The notes under the pieces: generated by a model
The model's database searches: none
The model's input: only the letters and a program-made list of their open reading frames with translations
What the model was told of the DNA's origin: nothing
Part shown: piece after piece, positions 1-8,071 of the stretch
Numbering within the stretch: the first letter of the stretch is position 1
Layout of the letters: every line of letters starts with the position of its first letter
Translations under genes and position numbers: made by a program
NCBI GenBank assembly: GCA_030633015.1
Contig: DAOVTR010000007.1
Coordinates: 1-14,204, forward strand
DNA: 14,204 bases
Source: Bdellovibrionales bacterium
GTDB lineage: Bacteria; Bdellovibrionota; Bacteriovoracia; Bacteriovoracales; Bacteriovoracaceae
Direction: 5' to 3'

Positions 1-558
1 AATGCAAGCTGTACAACAAACTGTCTGGCACCAATTTGTAAAGTTCTAAATGATACATGGGGAATCGAAAATGGATATATGACTACTATTCATGCATATA
101 CTTCTGATCAAAATCTTTTAGACGGACTTCACTCAGACCCAAGAAGATCAAGATCAGCTGCTCTTTCAATGGTTCCAACAACAACAGGTGCAGCGAAAGC
201 AGTTGGACTTGTAATTCCTGAACTTAAAGGAAAAATGGATGGATACGCAATTAGAGTTCCAACTCCAAATGTTTCACTTGTTGACCTTACTGCTGATCTA
301 AAAAAACCAGCTACAAAAGAAGAGATCAACGCGGCAATGAGAGAAGCTTCTGAAGGTGAACTAAGAGGAATTTTAGGATTTACTGATGAACCTCTTGTTA
401 GTACTGATTTTATGTCTTCTCGTTACTCTTCTGTATTTGATTCACTTCTTACAAATTCAATGGGAACAAAAATAAAAGTTGTTTCTTGGTACGATAATGA
501 AAATGGTTTTTCTAACAGAGTATTGGATCTAGCTAGTTTAATGGCGGAGAAATTATAA
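1..558 (+). CDS. gap: Glyceraldehyde-3-phosphate dehydrogenase, 3' part (5' end outside window)
   Basis: Cytosolic glycolytic enzyme that oxidises and phosphorylates glyceraldehyde-3-phosphate to 1,3-bisphosphoglycerate using NAD. The reading frame is open from base 1, so the N-terminal NAD-binding half lies upstream of the window. The visible part begins inside the active-site segment [11 protein letters not shown], with the catalytic Cys encoded at bases 10-12. The catalytic His follows in the HAYT motif (bases 91-93). Further family signatures are [29 protein letters not shown], and the C-terminal [13 protein letters not shown], where most homologues have YDNETGYS. The 186 visible codons correspond to the usual C-terminal half plus. 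The stop TAA shares its last A with the pgk start, implying translational coupling in a glycolytic operon. An internal ATG at base 79 is not the start, because the conserved active site lies before it. Confidence 0.97.
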   Translation, partial: NASCTTNCLAPICKVLNDTWGIENGYMTTIHAYTSDQNLLDGLHSDPRRSRSAALSMVPTTTGAAKAVGLVIPELKGKMDGYAIRVPTPNVSLVDLTADLKKPATKEEINAAMREASEGELRGILGFTDEPLVSTDFMSSRYSSVFDSLLTNSMGTKIKVVSWYDNENGFSNRVLDLASLMAEKL

Positions 559-1748
559 TGGCAGTAAAATTCATTGATGAAATTGATCTTGCGGGCAAAA
601 AAGTAATTGCCCGCTTTGATTTCAACGTTCCTCTTGCCAAAGATGGTTCAAAAAAAATTACTGATACTACAAGAGTTGATCGTGCTCTCGAAACTATTAA
701 ATATATTTTAGATAACGGAGCAAGCAAACTAGTTTTAATGAGTCATCTAGGCCGACCTAAAGGGAAAGTAAATAAAGACTTTTCTCTTGAACCTGTTGCA
801 AACTATCTTGCTGAAAAACTAGGTATTGACGTTACATTAACCGAGTCTTGTACAGATGCTGCAATAAAAACCCTTTTAAACTTAAGCGAACCAAAAATTG
901 TTTTACTTGAAAATTTAAGGTTTCATTCGGAAGAGACTGACAATGATCGAGATTTTGCTAATACTCTTTCAAGTTACGGCGATATATATGTTAATGATGC
1001 ATTCGGGACAGCCCATAGAAAGCATGCCTCAACATATGAAATCAATGCCTTTTTTAAAGGGAGCGCAGTTGGAGGATTTCTTCTAAAAAAAGAAATTGAA
1101 GCCTTATCTAAAGTAACCGAACATCCTAAAAAACCATTTGTTGCAATAATGGGTGGTGTAAAAGTTGCTGATAAAATTAAAATCTTAGAAAAACTTGTAA
1201 TTATTGTTGATAAGCTTTTTGTTGGTGGAGCAATGGCCTATCCATTTTTAAAGGCAAAGGGCCATGAAATTGGAAGCTCACTTTGTTCCGATGACGATAT
1301 TATCCTTGCTAAGAAAATATTAAAATCTTCTTCTAGTTCAAAAATTATTCTTCCAATTGATCATATTGTTGCAGATAATCCAGAATCTAAGGGAGAAATT
1401 ATTGATAGCATTAATATTCCTGATGGGAAAATGGCACTAGACATTGGACCTGCGACTCTTGAAATTTTTAAAAATTCTCTTAGAGACGCAAAAACTATTT
1501 TATGGAACGGGCCCATGGGATATTTTGAAAGCAGTGAATTTGCAAAAGGATCAATGGAAGTAGCAAAGATACTTTCTGAAACCGATGGATTTACTATTGT
1601 TGGTGGCGGAGACTCAGTTAGTGCTGTTAATAAATCGGGATTAGCTGAAAAAATGTCTCATGTTTCAACTGGAGGCGGAGCCTCACTTGAATATATTGAA
1701 AACGGAACTCTGCCTGGAATTCAGGCCCTAAAATTTGGTATAAAATAA
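558..1748 (+). CDS. pgk: Phosphoglycerate kinase
   Basis: Cytosolic enzyme that transfers the acyl phosphate of 1,3-bisphosphoglycerate to ADP, making ATP and 3-phosphoglycerate, the step after GAPDH. At 396 residues it has the normal bacterial length. Visible motifs in order are RFDFNVP (19-25), SHLGRPKG (62-69), LLENLRFHSEE with Arg121, NDAFGTAHRKHAST with His153/Arg154, the nucleotide-binding GGVKVADK around Lys202, WNGPMGYFE (316-324), GGGDSVSAV (349-357) and STGGGASLE (370-378). GGVKVADK is a slight variant of the common GGAKVSDK. The ATG overlaps the gap stop by one base (TAATG) and is preceded by GGAG at 546-549, eight bases upstream. It is co-transcribed with gap and tpiA. No frame disruption or missing residue was seen. 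Confidence 0.98.
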   Translation: MAVKFIDEIDLAGKKVIARFDFNVPLAKDGSKKITDTTRVDRALETIKYILDNGASKLVLMSHLGRPKGKVNKDFSLEPVANYLAEKLGIDVTLTESCTDAAIKTLLNLSEPKIVLLENLRFHSEETDNDRDFANTLSSYGDIYVNDAFGTAHRKHASTYEINAFFKGSAVGGFLLKKEIEALSKVTEHPKKPFVAIMGGVKVADKIKILEKLVIIVDKLFVGGAMAYPFLKAKGHEIGSSLCSDDDIILAKKILKSSSSSKIILPIDHIVADNPESKGEIIDSINIPDGKMALDIGPATLEIFKNSLRDAKTILWNGPMGYFESSEFAKGSMEVAKILSETDGFTIVGGGDSVSAVNKSGLAEKMSHVSTGGGASLEYIENGTLPGIQALKFGIK

Positions 1749-1770
1749 TTTTTTCAAAGGAATCATAAAA

Positions 1771-2535
1771 ATGAGCAGAAAAATTCATATCGTTGGAAAT
1801 TGGAAAATGAATCAGAACCTTAGTGAAATTAACTCTTTTTTTCAAAGCATAGATGAAAAAATTGCTGACTATAATAATTGTGAAGCATGGCTTGCCCCAC
1901 AATCTATTCATCTTGGCAAACTGTTAAGGCTTTCTGAAAATAAAAGTAAAATTAAAGTCGGCTCTCAAAATTGTTCCCATCAATCTAGTGGAGCCTTTAC
2001 TGGTGATATCTCTCCAAGCTCTCTGAAAGATTTAGGAATACATTTTACGCTTGTAGGTCACTCTGAAAGACGAGCATTTTTCAAAGAAAATGATGAAATT
2101 TTAAACACCAAAGCAAAGCTTGCACTTGATAATAATCTTAAAGTAATTTTTTGTGTTGGCGAAACTTTAGAAGAGAGAGAATCTGGTAATACTGAGAATG
2201 TTGTAAAAAAACAGATAGAATTAGGACTAAAGGGTATCAATAAAGACTTACACTCTAATATTATTGTTGCCTACGAACCTGTGTGGGCAATTGGAACTGG
2301 AAAAACAGCCTCTCCAGAACAAGCGCAGGAAGTTCATAATTATATTAGAAAAATTCTTTCAACTGAAGTTGGGTTTGATTCTGAAAAAACTGAAATTTTA
2401 TATGGTGGAAGCGTCAAACCATCAAATGTTAAAGAACTTTTATCACAAAATGATATCGACGGTGCACTTGTTGGAGGAGCTAGCCTTAAACCACAAGATT
2501 TTCTAGCACTTGTTGAAGCAGGAAATGTTGCTTAA
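1771..2535 (+). CDS. tpiA: Triose-phosphate isomerase
   Basis: Interconverts dihydroxyacetone phosphate and glyceraldehyde-3-phosphate, feeding the GAPDH encoded two genes upstream. It is a TIM barrel of 254 residues, typical of the family. The substrate-binding GNWKMN is at 9-14 with Lys12. The electrophilic His97 lies in VGHSERR. The catalytic base Glu169 lies in AYEPVWAIGTGK (167-178), followed by the flexible loop 6 and by the phosphate-gripping YGGSV and VGGASL motifs near the C-terminus. The start is supported by AAAGGA at 1756-1761, nine bases before the ATG; only 22 bases separate it from pgk. It is the last enzyme of the glycolytic block. The stop is followed by a 116-base gap holding a hairpin, so transcription may be attenuated here before secG. 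Confidence 0.98.
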   Translation: MSRKIHIVGNWKMNQNLSEINSFFQSIDEKIADYNNCEAWLAPQSIHLGKLLRLSENKSKIKVGSQNCSHQSSGAFTGDISPSSLKDLGIHFTLVGHSERRAFFKENDEILNTKAKLALDNNLKVIFCVGETLEERESGNTENVVKKQIELGLKGINKDLHSNIIVAYEPVWAIGTGKTASPEQAQEVHNYIRKILSTEVGFDSEKTEILYGGSVKPSNVKELLSQNDIDGALVGGASLKPQDFLALVEAGNVA

Positions 2536-2563
2536 TTTAATCATTTTAAGTAGTTATACTATG

Positions 2564-2603
2564 TTAATTTGGTAGGAAAATTTAGATTTACTTGCCAAAT
2601 TAA
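2564..2603. other. Hairpin between tpiA and secG (weak terminator or leader structure)
   Basis: Arms TTAATTTGGTAGG (2564-2576) and CTTGCCAAATTAA (2591-2603) can form a 13-bp stem with two G-U pairs and a 14-base loop. The sequence after the 3' arm is not a clean T-run, so it is a poor intrinsic terminator on the plus strand. A -10-like TATACT at 2555-2560 lies just before it, with only a weak TTAATT -35 candidate 17 bases further up. If that promoter is real, the hairpin would be at the 5' end of the secG mRNA. The rest of the 2536-2651 gap shows nothing else I can name. Confidence 0.35.
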
Positions 2604-2651
2604 TACTTATTCGTTAAAACTTCACCACTTACAATTTAAAAAGGTAAAAAA

Positions 2652-3026
2652 ATGATTTCTTCAATGATGATATTTCAAGCAGTAATTTCAATTCTACTTA
2701 TTTTAATGGTTCTTTTACAATTTGGAAAAGGGGCCGAAGCTGGACTTATATCTGGTGGTGCATCTGATTCTGTTTTTACTTCATCTCAGCAAGGAAATAT
2801 TTTAAGTAAAATAACAACTGTTTTATTTGTAATTTTTCTTGTCAATTCTGTAGCCCTTGCAAAAATGCAAAGCTCAAATAATAACAAATCTATTTTAGAT
2901 TCAGAAACTCCAATCACAAGACCACTAAGTGATGCTGCCAAAAAAGATAGTGTTAAACCTACAAACACTGCAACCAAAGAAGTTAAAGATGCGCCTAAAG
3001 ACGCAAAAAAGGCTTCTAAAAAATAA
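2652..3026 (+). CDS. secG: Preprotein translocase subunit SecG
   Basis: Small inner-membrane subunit of the SecYEG translocon that stimulates SecA-driven protein export. The 124-residue product has the SecG plan: a first membrane helix at about 4-22, then the conserved glycine-rich cytoplasmic loop (GKGAEAGLISGGASDSVF, 25-42, followed by QGNILSKITT), then a second helix at about 55-70. The tail from about 75 onward is hydrophilic and rich in Lys, Ala and Thr, longer than the minimal core but of a type often seen in SecG. AAAAAGG ends at 2644, seven bases before the ATG, and fixes the start; Met5 and Met6 are further downstream of it. The position directly after tpiA is a widespread bacterial arrangement. 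The gene may be read from the tpiA operon or from a weak promoter near 2555. Confidence 0.93.
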   Translation: MISSMMIFQAVISILLILMVLLQFGKGAEAGLISGGASDSVFTSSQQGNILSKITTVLFVIFLVNSVALAKMQSSNNNKSILDSETPITRPLSDAAKKDSVKPTNTATKEVKDAPKDAKKASKK

Positions 3027-3059
3027 AGCGCAAGCTTAATACATTCTAAAGGATCTTAT

Positions 3060-4094
3060 ATGGCAAAGATGAAGGCCCTTATAAAGAAGCGTCCTGAGGT
3101 TGGTCTATGGGCCGGAGAAGTAGAAGTTCCTACTCCCAATATAAATGATGTTTTAATTAAAATAAAAAAAACTTCCATATGTGGAACTGACGTTCATATA
3201 TATAACTGGGATCAATGGGCACAAAAAACCATTAAAACTCCAATGGTTATTGGCCATGAGTATGTTGGAGTCGTAGAAAAAGTAGGCTCTAACGTACAAG
3301 CATTTAAACCTGGCGATCTTGTCAGTGGAGAAGGACATATTGTTTGTGGGCAATGTAGAAATTGTTTAGCAGGTAGAAGACATCTCTGTCCAAATACCAG
3401 TGGAGTTGGAGTAAATCGCACCGGGGCCTTTGCCGAGTATCTATGCATTCCGGCCAGTAACGTTTGGGGATGTGATCCACAAATTAATGAAGATGTTATC
3501 TCCTGTTTTGATCCACTGGGAAATGCAGTTCATACTGCATTATCATTTGACCTACTTGGTGAAGACATTTTAATCACTGGAGCTGGGCCAATTGGAATTA
3601 TGGCCACGGCCATAGCAAAGCATGCAGGTGCTCGTCATATTGTAGTTACTGATATTAACACCTATCGACTGGACCTTGCCAAAAAGATGGGAGCGTCAGT
3701 TGCCTTAAATATTAATGAATCAACAATCAAAGAGACAATGAAAAATCTTAATATGCATGAAGGATTTGATGTTGGCCTTGAAATGTCAGGATCGCCTACT
3801 GCATTTAACTCTATGGTGGAAAATATGGTTCATGGAGGAAAAATTGCAATGCTTGGAATTCTTCCTGATGAAACACAAATTAATTGGAATACTGTAGTCT
3901 TTAATGGGCTTGTTCTTAAGGGGATTTACGGAAGAGAAATGTTTGAAACATGGTATAAAATGACTTCCATGATTCAAACAGGACTTGATATTACCCCTGT
4001 AATTACACATCGATTTAACTTTAATGATTTCAAAGAAGGCTTTGAACTAATGAGATCAGGAAATTCAGGTAAGATTGTCTTAAATTGGGAATAG
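3060..4094 (+). CDS. tdh: L-threonine 3-dehydrogenase (zinc-dependent)
   Basis: Oxidises L-threonine to 2-amino-3-ketobutyrate with NAD, the first step of threonine breakdown to glycine and acetyl-CoA. It is a 344-residue medium-chain dehydrogenase. The catalytic zinc site shows Cys41 in [15 protein letters not shown] and His66-Glu67 in IGHEYVGVV. The structural zinc ligands are Cys96, Cys99, Cys102 and Cys110 in the [16 protein letters not shown] segment. The Rossmann motif GAGPIG is at 174-179, with Asp198 at the end of the second strand as expected for NAD. The [11 protein letters not shown] signature separates Tdh from alcohol and sorbitol dehydrogenases. AAAGGA (3048-3053) sits six bases before the chosen ATG; Met4 (base 3069) aligns better with the short MKAL start of other Tdh proteins but is 15 bases from that site. 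The kbl gene follows after nine bases, confirming the pathway. Confidence 0.96.
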   Translation: MAKMKALIKKRPEVGLWAGEVEVPTPNINDVLIKIKKTSICGTDVHIYNWDQWAQKTIKTPMVIGHEYVGVVEKVGSNVQAFKPGDLVSGEGHIVCGQCRNCLAGRRHLCPNTSGVGVNRTGAFAEYLCIPASNVWGCDPQINEDVISCFDPLGNAVHTALSFDLLGEDILITGAGPIGIMATAIAKHAGARHIVVTDINTYRLDLAKKMGASVALNINESTIKETMKNLNMHEGFDVGLEMSGSPTAFNSMVENMVHGGKIAMLGILPDETQINWNTVVFNGLVLKGIYGREMFETWYKMTSMIQTGLDITPVITHRFNFNDFKEGFELMRSGNSGKIVLNWE

Positions 4095-4103
4095 GAAAAA
4101 ATT

Positions 4104-5288
4104 ATGTATTTTAAAATTAAAGAGCACCTCACAAATGAAATAAACTCTATTAAAGAGAGTGGCCTTTATAAAAACGAAAGAATTATAATCTCTCCTCAAT
4201 CAGCAAATATCAAAGTCTCAACTGGTGAAAGTGTTCTGAATTTTTGTGCAAACAACTATCTTGGACTTTCAGCTCACCCGAGATTAATTGAAGCTGCTAA
4301 AAAAAGTTATGATGGATGGGGATATGGAATGTCTTCTGTTAGATTTATTTGCGGCACACAAGAAATTCATAAAACTCTAGAAAGTAAAATATCAAATTTT
4401 TTAGGAATGGAAGATACCATCTTATATACCTCGTGCTTTGATGCTAACGGTGGACTTTTTGAAACCCTTCTAGGCCCTGAAGATGCAATTATTAGTGATG
4501 AGCTAAATCATGCCAGTATAATAGATGGAGTTCGCCTATCTAAGGCAAAACGATTTCGTTATAAAAATAGTAATATGGAAGACCTTGAAGCAAGACTTAT
4601 AGAAGCTAAGGATGCACGATTTAAACTAATTGCCACAGATGGAGTTTTCTCCATGGATGGTTATATTGCAAACTTAAAAGGAATCTGTGATCTTGCAGAA
4701 AAACATGATGCAATGGTTATGGTCGATGATTCTCATGCAGTAGGTTTTATGGGGGATGGCGGTCGAGGAACTCATGAATATTGTGGAGTAATGGAAAGAG
4801 TTGATATTATCACTGGAACCTTAGGAAAGGCCCTTGGTGGAGCAAGTGGTGGATATACATCTGCAAAAAAAGAGATAGTTGAACTTTTAAGACAAAGATC
4901 AAGACCCTACCTTTTTTCTAATACAGTTGCCCCGAGTATCGTTTCAGCATCAATCGAGGCCATTGATCTTCTAACAACCTCAGGAGAACTCAGAGATAAT
5001 TTAAAAACTAATACTAAAATTTTTAGAGATGAAATGACTAAGGCCGGATTTAATATTTTAAAAGGGGAACACCCTATTGTGGCGGTAATGCTTGGAGACG
5101 CAAAACTTGCACAAAAAATGTCAGCTAAGCTTCTTGAAAAAGGAATCTATGTCGTAGGTTTTTTCTATCCAGTAGTGCCAAAAGAAAAAGCAAGAATCAG
5201 AGTTCAAATCTCAGCAGGCCACACCAAAGAAAATATACTTTTTGCTATTGAAAAATTCATTGAAGTTAAAAATGAGCTAAATATTTAA
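4104..5288 (+). CDS. kbl: 2-amino-3-ketobutyrate CoA ligase (glycine C-acetyltransferase)
   Basis: PLP enzyme that cleaves the Tdh product with CoA to glycine and acetyl-CoA. At 394 residues it has the usual length of the alpha-oxoamine synthase family. Motifs are [14 protein letters not shown] (46-59), the [17 protein letters not shown] segment (74-89), His136 in [11 protein letters not shown] that stacks on the cofactor, Asp208 and His211 in VDDSHAVGF, and the Schiff-base Lys242 in [14 protein letters not shown]. The [10 protein letters not shown] sequence and the tdh gene immediately upstream make Kbl far more likely than a serine palmitoyltransferase or BioF relative. The ribosome site AGGA (4093-4096) overlaps the tdh stop codon, so the two genes are translationally linked. 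No clear terminator was seen in the 138 bases that follow. Confidence 0.96.
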   Translation: MYFKIKEHLTNEINSIKESGLYKNERIIISPQSANIKVSTGESVLNFCANNYLGLSAHPRLIEAAKKSYDGWGYGMSSVRFICGTQEIHKTLESKISNFLGMEDTILYTSCFDANGGLFETLLGPEDAIISDELNHASIIDGVRLSKAKRFRYKNSNMEDLEARLIEAKDARFKLIATDGVFSMDGYIANLKGICDLAEKHDAMVMVDDSHAVGFMGDGGRGTHEYCGVMERVDIITGTLGKALGGASGGYTSAKKEIVELLRQRSRPYLFSNTVAPSIVSASIEAIDLLTTSGELRDNLKTNTKIFRDEMTKAGFNILKGEHPIVAVMLGDAKLAQKMSAKLLEKGIYVVGFFYPVVPKEKARIRVQISAGHTKENILFAIEKFIEVKNELNI

Positions 5289-5347
5289 CTACCTTCAGTA
5301 CCGCCCAGTCTAAGTTGTTGTAATTAAAGAATTATTCTATTTACACA

Positions 5348-5402
5348 AAATAAGACTTTTTTTGACCCATATCCTATGCTAAAGTAAAACCTAAATAAGA
5401 CT
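5348..5402. repeat. 10-bp direct repeat bracketing the rrf2-suf promoter
   Basis: AAATAAGACT occurs exactly at 5348-5357 and again at 5393-5402, 45 bases apart. The first copy lies just upstream of the proposed -35 and the second covers the expected transcription start. This placement would suit a repressor such as the Rrf2 protein encoded directly downstream. The second copy also contains GACTAATTT, which fits one half of the E. coli IscR type 1 consensus (GACTRWWWY); the other half is not matched. The operator role is inference. Confidence 0.35.
5362..5390 (+). promoter_or_regulatory. Candidate sigma-70 promoter of the rrf2-suf operon
   Basis: TTGACC (5362-5367, five of six consensus positions) is followed after 17 bases by TAAAAC (5385-5390, four of six). 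The expected start is near 5397, giving a leader of about 30 bases before the regulator ATG at 5427. It is the only good -35/-10 pair I see in the 138-base gap between kbl and the regulator. Confidence 0.45.
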
Positions 5403-5426
5403 AATTTTAACCTATTTGGAAAATTA

Positions 5427-5894
5427 ATGTTTAAAATCAACAAAAAAGTGGAATACGCTTTAATAATATTAAAATTTATGGACTCAAAAACAGATAGTAC
5501 TTTTATAAGTACAAGAGAAATTTCTGACCTGTATGGCATACCTTTTGATACTGCCTCAAAAGTTATGCAGGCAATGAACCACAAAAACATTGTTCATTCA
5601 ATTCAAGGTGTAAATGGTGGCTACACTCTTGCCATTGACCTAAAAAAGTTAAGCTTTTTAGAACTATATAAAATAATAACCAACCAAAACTTTGAACAAA
5701 TTTGCATTAAGGCCAATAAACCATGTGAGCTTACAGAAATATGTACAATTAAAACTCCAATGAATCTAATAAATTCAACCATAAACAAATTTTTATCCCA
5801 TTTATCAATTAAGCAAATCATTAATGAGCAGATCAGTGATGATTTTTTTCAAGCAAAGGCCAACGTTTATGAAAACTCAAGACCTAGTAAATAG
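5427..5894 (+). CDS. Rrf2-family [2Fe-2S] transcriptional regulator (IscR/SufR-like)
   Basis: Probable iron-sulfur-sensing repressor of the suf genes downstream. The 155-residue product has the Rrf2 winged-helix domain: an N-terminal helix [11 protein letters not shown], a recognition helix region [19 protein letters not shown], and the wing [10 protein letters not shown] at 60-69. Three cysteines in the cluster loop follow at 93, 100 and 106 (CX6CX5C). E. coli IscR uses Cys92, Cys98, Cys104 and His107; here the spacing is one residue longer and Lys109 occupies the place of the histidine, so the fourth ligand differs or is supplied elsewhere, as in some other Rrf2 proteins. GGA at 5418-5420 precedes the ATG. 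The 3' end overlaps the proposed sufB start by 26 bases. Whether it is functionally closer to IscR or SufR cannot be told from sequence alone. Confidence 0.88.
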   Translation: MFKINKKVEYALIILKFMDSKTDSTFISTREISDLYGIPFDTASKVMQAMNHKNIVHSIQGVNGGYTLAIDLKKLSFLELYKIITNQNFEQICIKANKPCELTEICTIKTPMNLINSTINKFLSHLSIKQIINEQISDDFFQAKANVYENSRPSK

Positions 5895-7296
5895 CCATTA
5901 TAAGCATGGTTTTTACACTGACATAGAAAGGGTTAATTTTCCAAAAGGAATTAATGAATCCATAGTAAAACAAATTTCTAAAATAAAAAATGAACCACAG
6001 TGGATGCTAGATTTTAGATTAAGGGCATTTAATCATTGGAAAAAAATGTCTCCTCCCGATTGGGCAAAGCTAAACGTTCCTCCAATTGATTTTAATGATA
6101 TTTTTTACTACTCTGCTCCAAAATCAATCGATCAAAAAACAAACAGTGAAGTTGATCCTGAACTAAAAAAAACCTTTGATAGATTAGGAATTCCCCTTGA
6201 AGAACAAGATAGACTTTCAGGAGTTGCTGTCGATGCTGTTTTTGATAGTGTTTCAGTTGCAAACACTCACCAAAAAGCCTTAGAAAAGGAAGGAATAATC
6301 TTTTGTTCAATTTCAGAAGCAGTAAAAAATCATCCTGATCTTGTAAAAAAATATATTGGTTCAGTTGTTCCATCAACTGATAATTTTTATTCGGCGCTGA
6401 ATTCTGCAGTATTTAGTGATGGATCATTTGTATATATTCCTAAAAATACCAAATGCCCCATTGATCTTTCTACTTATTTTAGAATAAATGCTGAAAACAG
6501 TGGTCAATTTGAAAGGACACTAATTATTGTAGAAGATGGAAGTTATGTTAACTATCTTGAAGGTTGCACTGCTCCTCAAAGAGATGAAAACCAGCTTCAC
6601 GCGGCAGTCGTTGAGCTTATTGCAATGGACAATGCAGAAATAAAATACTCCACTGTACAAAATTGGTATGCAGGCAATGAGGAAGGAAAAGGTGGTATCT
6701 ATAATTTTGTAACCAAAAGAGGAAACTGCAAGGGCGTTAATTCTAAAATATCATGGACACAAGTTGAGGCCGGTTCGGCCATTACCTGGAAATACCCAAG
6801 TTGTATTTTAACTGGAGATAACTCTGAAGGTTATTTCTACTCAGTAGCACTAACAAATAATAAGATGCAAGCTGACACTGGTACAAAAATGATCCATATT
6901 GGAAAAAATAGTAAAAGTACTATTATATCCAAAGGGATCTCTGCTGATGAATCATCAAATGCCTACAGAGGACTTGTAAAAATTATGCCTTCTGCGAAAG
7001 GGGCAAAAAACTACTCTCAATGTGATTCAATGTTAGTTGGAGACAAGTCCAGTGCCCATACATTCCCAGATATGGAAATAAGAAATAACAGTGCAACAGT
7101 AGAACATGAAGCTTCCACCTCAAAAATAAGTGAAGAACAACTTTTTTATCTTCAATCAAGAGGTTTAGATCCTGAAAAAACAATTTCAATGATTGTAAAT
7201 GGTTTCTGTAAAGAAGTATTTAAAGAGCTTCCTCTAGAGTTTTCAATTGAAGCGGTTAAATTAATAGAAATGAAATTAGAAAATAGTGTCGGATAA
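5869..7296 (+). CDS. sufB: Fe-S cluster assembly scaffold SufB
   Basis: Core scaffold of the SufBC2D complex on which Fe-S clusters are built from SufS/SufE sulfur. With the start chosen here it has 475 residues, close to the family length. The beta-helix core from about residue 200 carries [19 protein letters not shown] (231-249), a long stretch through [10 protein letters not shown] (301-310), the cluster/sulfur-acceptor Cys385 in [11 protein letters not shown] (equivalent to Cys405 of E. coli) and His413-Glu414 in [22 protein letters not shown] near the end is the usual SufB C-terminal motif. I chose ATG 5869 (MKTQDLV) because AAAGG at 5855-5859 is nine bases upstream. The longer frame from 5824 would add 15 residues rich in Phe and Arg and lie deeper in the regulator gene. 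The 26-base overlap with the regulator suggests coupled translation. Confidence 0.96.
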   Translation: MKTQDLVNSHYKHGFYTDIERVNFPKGINESIVKQISKIKNEPQWMLDFRLRAFNHWKKMSPPDWAKLNVPPIDFNDIFYYSAPKSIDQKTNSEVDPELKKTFDRLGIPLEEQDRLSGVAVDAVFDSVSVANTHQKALEKEGIIFCSISEAVKNHPDLVKKYIGSVVPSTDNFYSALNSAVFSDGSFVYIPKNTKCPIDLSTYFRINAENSGQFERTLIIVEDGSYVNYLEGCTAPQRDENQLHAAVVELIAMDNAEIKYSTVQNWYAGNEEGKGGIYNFVTKRGNCKGVNSKISWTQVEAGSAITWKYPSCILTGDNSEGYFYSVALTNNKMQADTGTKMIHIGKNSKSTIISKGISADESSNAYRGLVKIMPSAKGAKNYSQCDSMLVGDKSSAHTFPDMEIRNNSATVEHEASTSKISEEQLFYLQSRGLDPEKTISMIVNGFCKEVFKELPLEFSIEAVKLIEMKLENSVG

Positions 7297-7308
7297 AAGG
7301 AGACAATA

Positions 7309-8064
7309 ATGTTAGAAATTAAAGATCTACATGTAAAAACAGAAGATAATCAGATCTTAAAAGGGATCAACCTCTCGATCAAGCCGGGTGAAATACACGC
7401 CATAATGGGACCTAATGGTTCAGGAAAAAGCACTCTTGCCAAGGCCATCGCAGGACATCCCTCATATGAAATTACCCAAGGTGAAATAAATTATACTTAT
7501 AAAGGTAATATTGAAAAACTAACAGAACTCGAAGTTCATGAAAGAGCCCAACGAGGAATTTTTATTGGAATGCAATACCCAGTGGAAATTCCAGGAGTAA
7601 CAAATTTAGGATTTTTGCATGAGTCATATAATGAAGTAGCAAGATTTCAAAAAAAGAAATTATGGAATAAAGAAGACTTTATTGTTTTTGCGAAAGAAAA
7701 ACTAAACACTTTAAATATGAATCCAGATTTTCTCAATAGAGCAGTTAATGTTGGTTTTTCTGGTGGAGAAAAGAAAAAAAACGAAATACTACAAATGGCC
7801 GTTCTTGAACCCTACCTAGCTTTCCTTGATGAAACTGACTCAGGACTTGATATTGACGCCCTTAAGGTTGTTGCGAATGGTGTAAATAAATTATCCAACA
7901 ACAATAATGCAATTGTACTTGTGACCCACTATCAAAGACTTCTTGATTATATTAAGCCTGATTTTGTTCATGTTTTGTATGATGGAAAAATAATTAAATC
8001 TGGTGGCAATGAGCTAGCACAAGAACTTGAAGAGAAAGGTTATGAATGGATTATTCAACAGTGA
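7309..8064 (+). CDS. sufC: SUF ATPase SufC
   Basis: ABC-type ATPase of the cytosolic SufBC2D complex; ATP binding drives the rearrangement needed for cluster assembly. It has 251 residues. The Walker A motif GPNGSGKST is at 34-42 with Lys40, the ABC signature [15 protein letters not shown] at 150-164, Walker [17 protein letters not shown] with Asp174/Glu175, and the H-loop [11 protein letters not shown] with His207. The Glu-Thr-Asp-Ser-Gly-Leu-Asp-Ile-Asp run and KSGG near the end are characteristic of SufC rather than of transport ATPases, and no membrane partner is present. A strong ribosome site AAAAGGAG (7295-7302) overlaps the sufB stop; the gap is 12 bases. It is the best-conserved gene of the operon and has the strongest ribosome binding site. 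Confidence 0.98.
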   Translation: MLEIKDLHVKTEDNQILKGINLSIKPGEIHAIMGPNGSGKSTLAKAIAGHPSYEITQGEINYTYKGNIEKLTELEVHERAQRGIFIGMQYPVEIPGVTNLGFLHESYNEVARFQKKKLWNKEDFIVFAKEKLNTLNMNPDFLNRAVNVGFSGGEKKKNEILQMAVLEPYLAFLDETDSGLDIDALKVVANGVNKLSNNNNAIVLVTHYQRLLDYIKPDFVHVLYDGKIIKSGGNELAQELEEKGYEWIIQQ

Positions 8065-8071
8065 GATAGTA

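Noticed and set aside
3212..3448. Minus-strand frames within tdh and other genes
   Set aside because: They lie opposite well-identified conserved genes and show no motifs or ribosome sites; they are frame shadows.
5393..5417. Full IscR type 1 operator
   Set aside because: Only the GACTRWWWY half fits; the AGTC half and the outer bases do not.
5824..5868. N-terminal extension of sufB from ATG 5824
   Set aside because: The extra 15 residues do not look like SufB and the start has no ribosome site; ATG 5869 has AAAGG nine bases upstream.
8027..8071. N-terminal extension of sufD from TTG 8027
   Set aside because: It reads through the end of sufC, uses a TTG codon, and adds nothing recognisable; ATG 8072 sits seven bases after the sufC stop.
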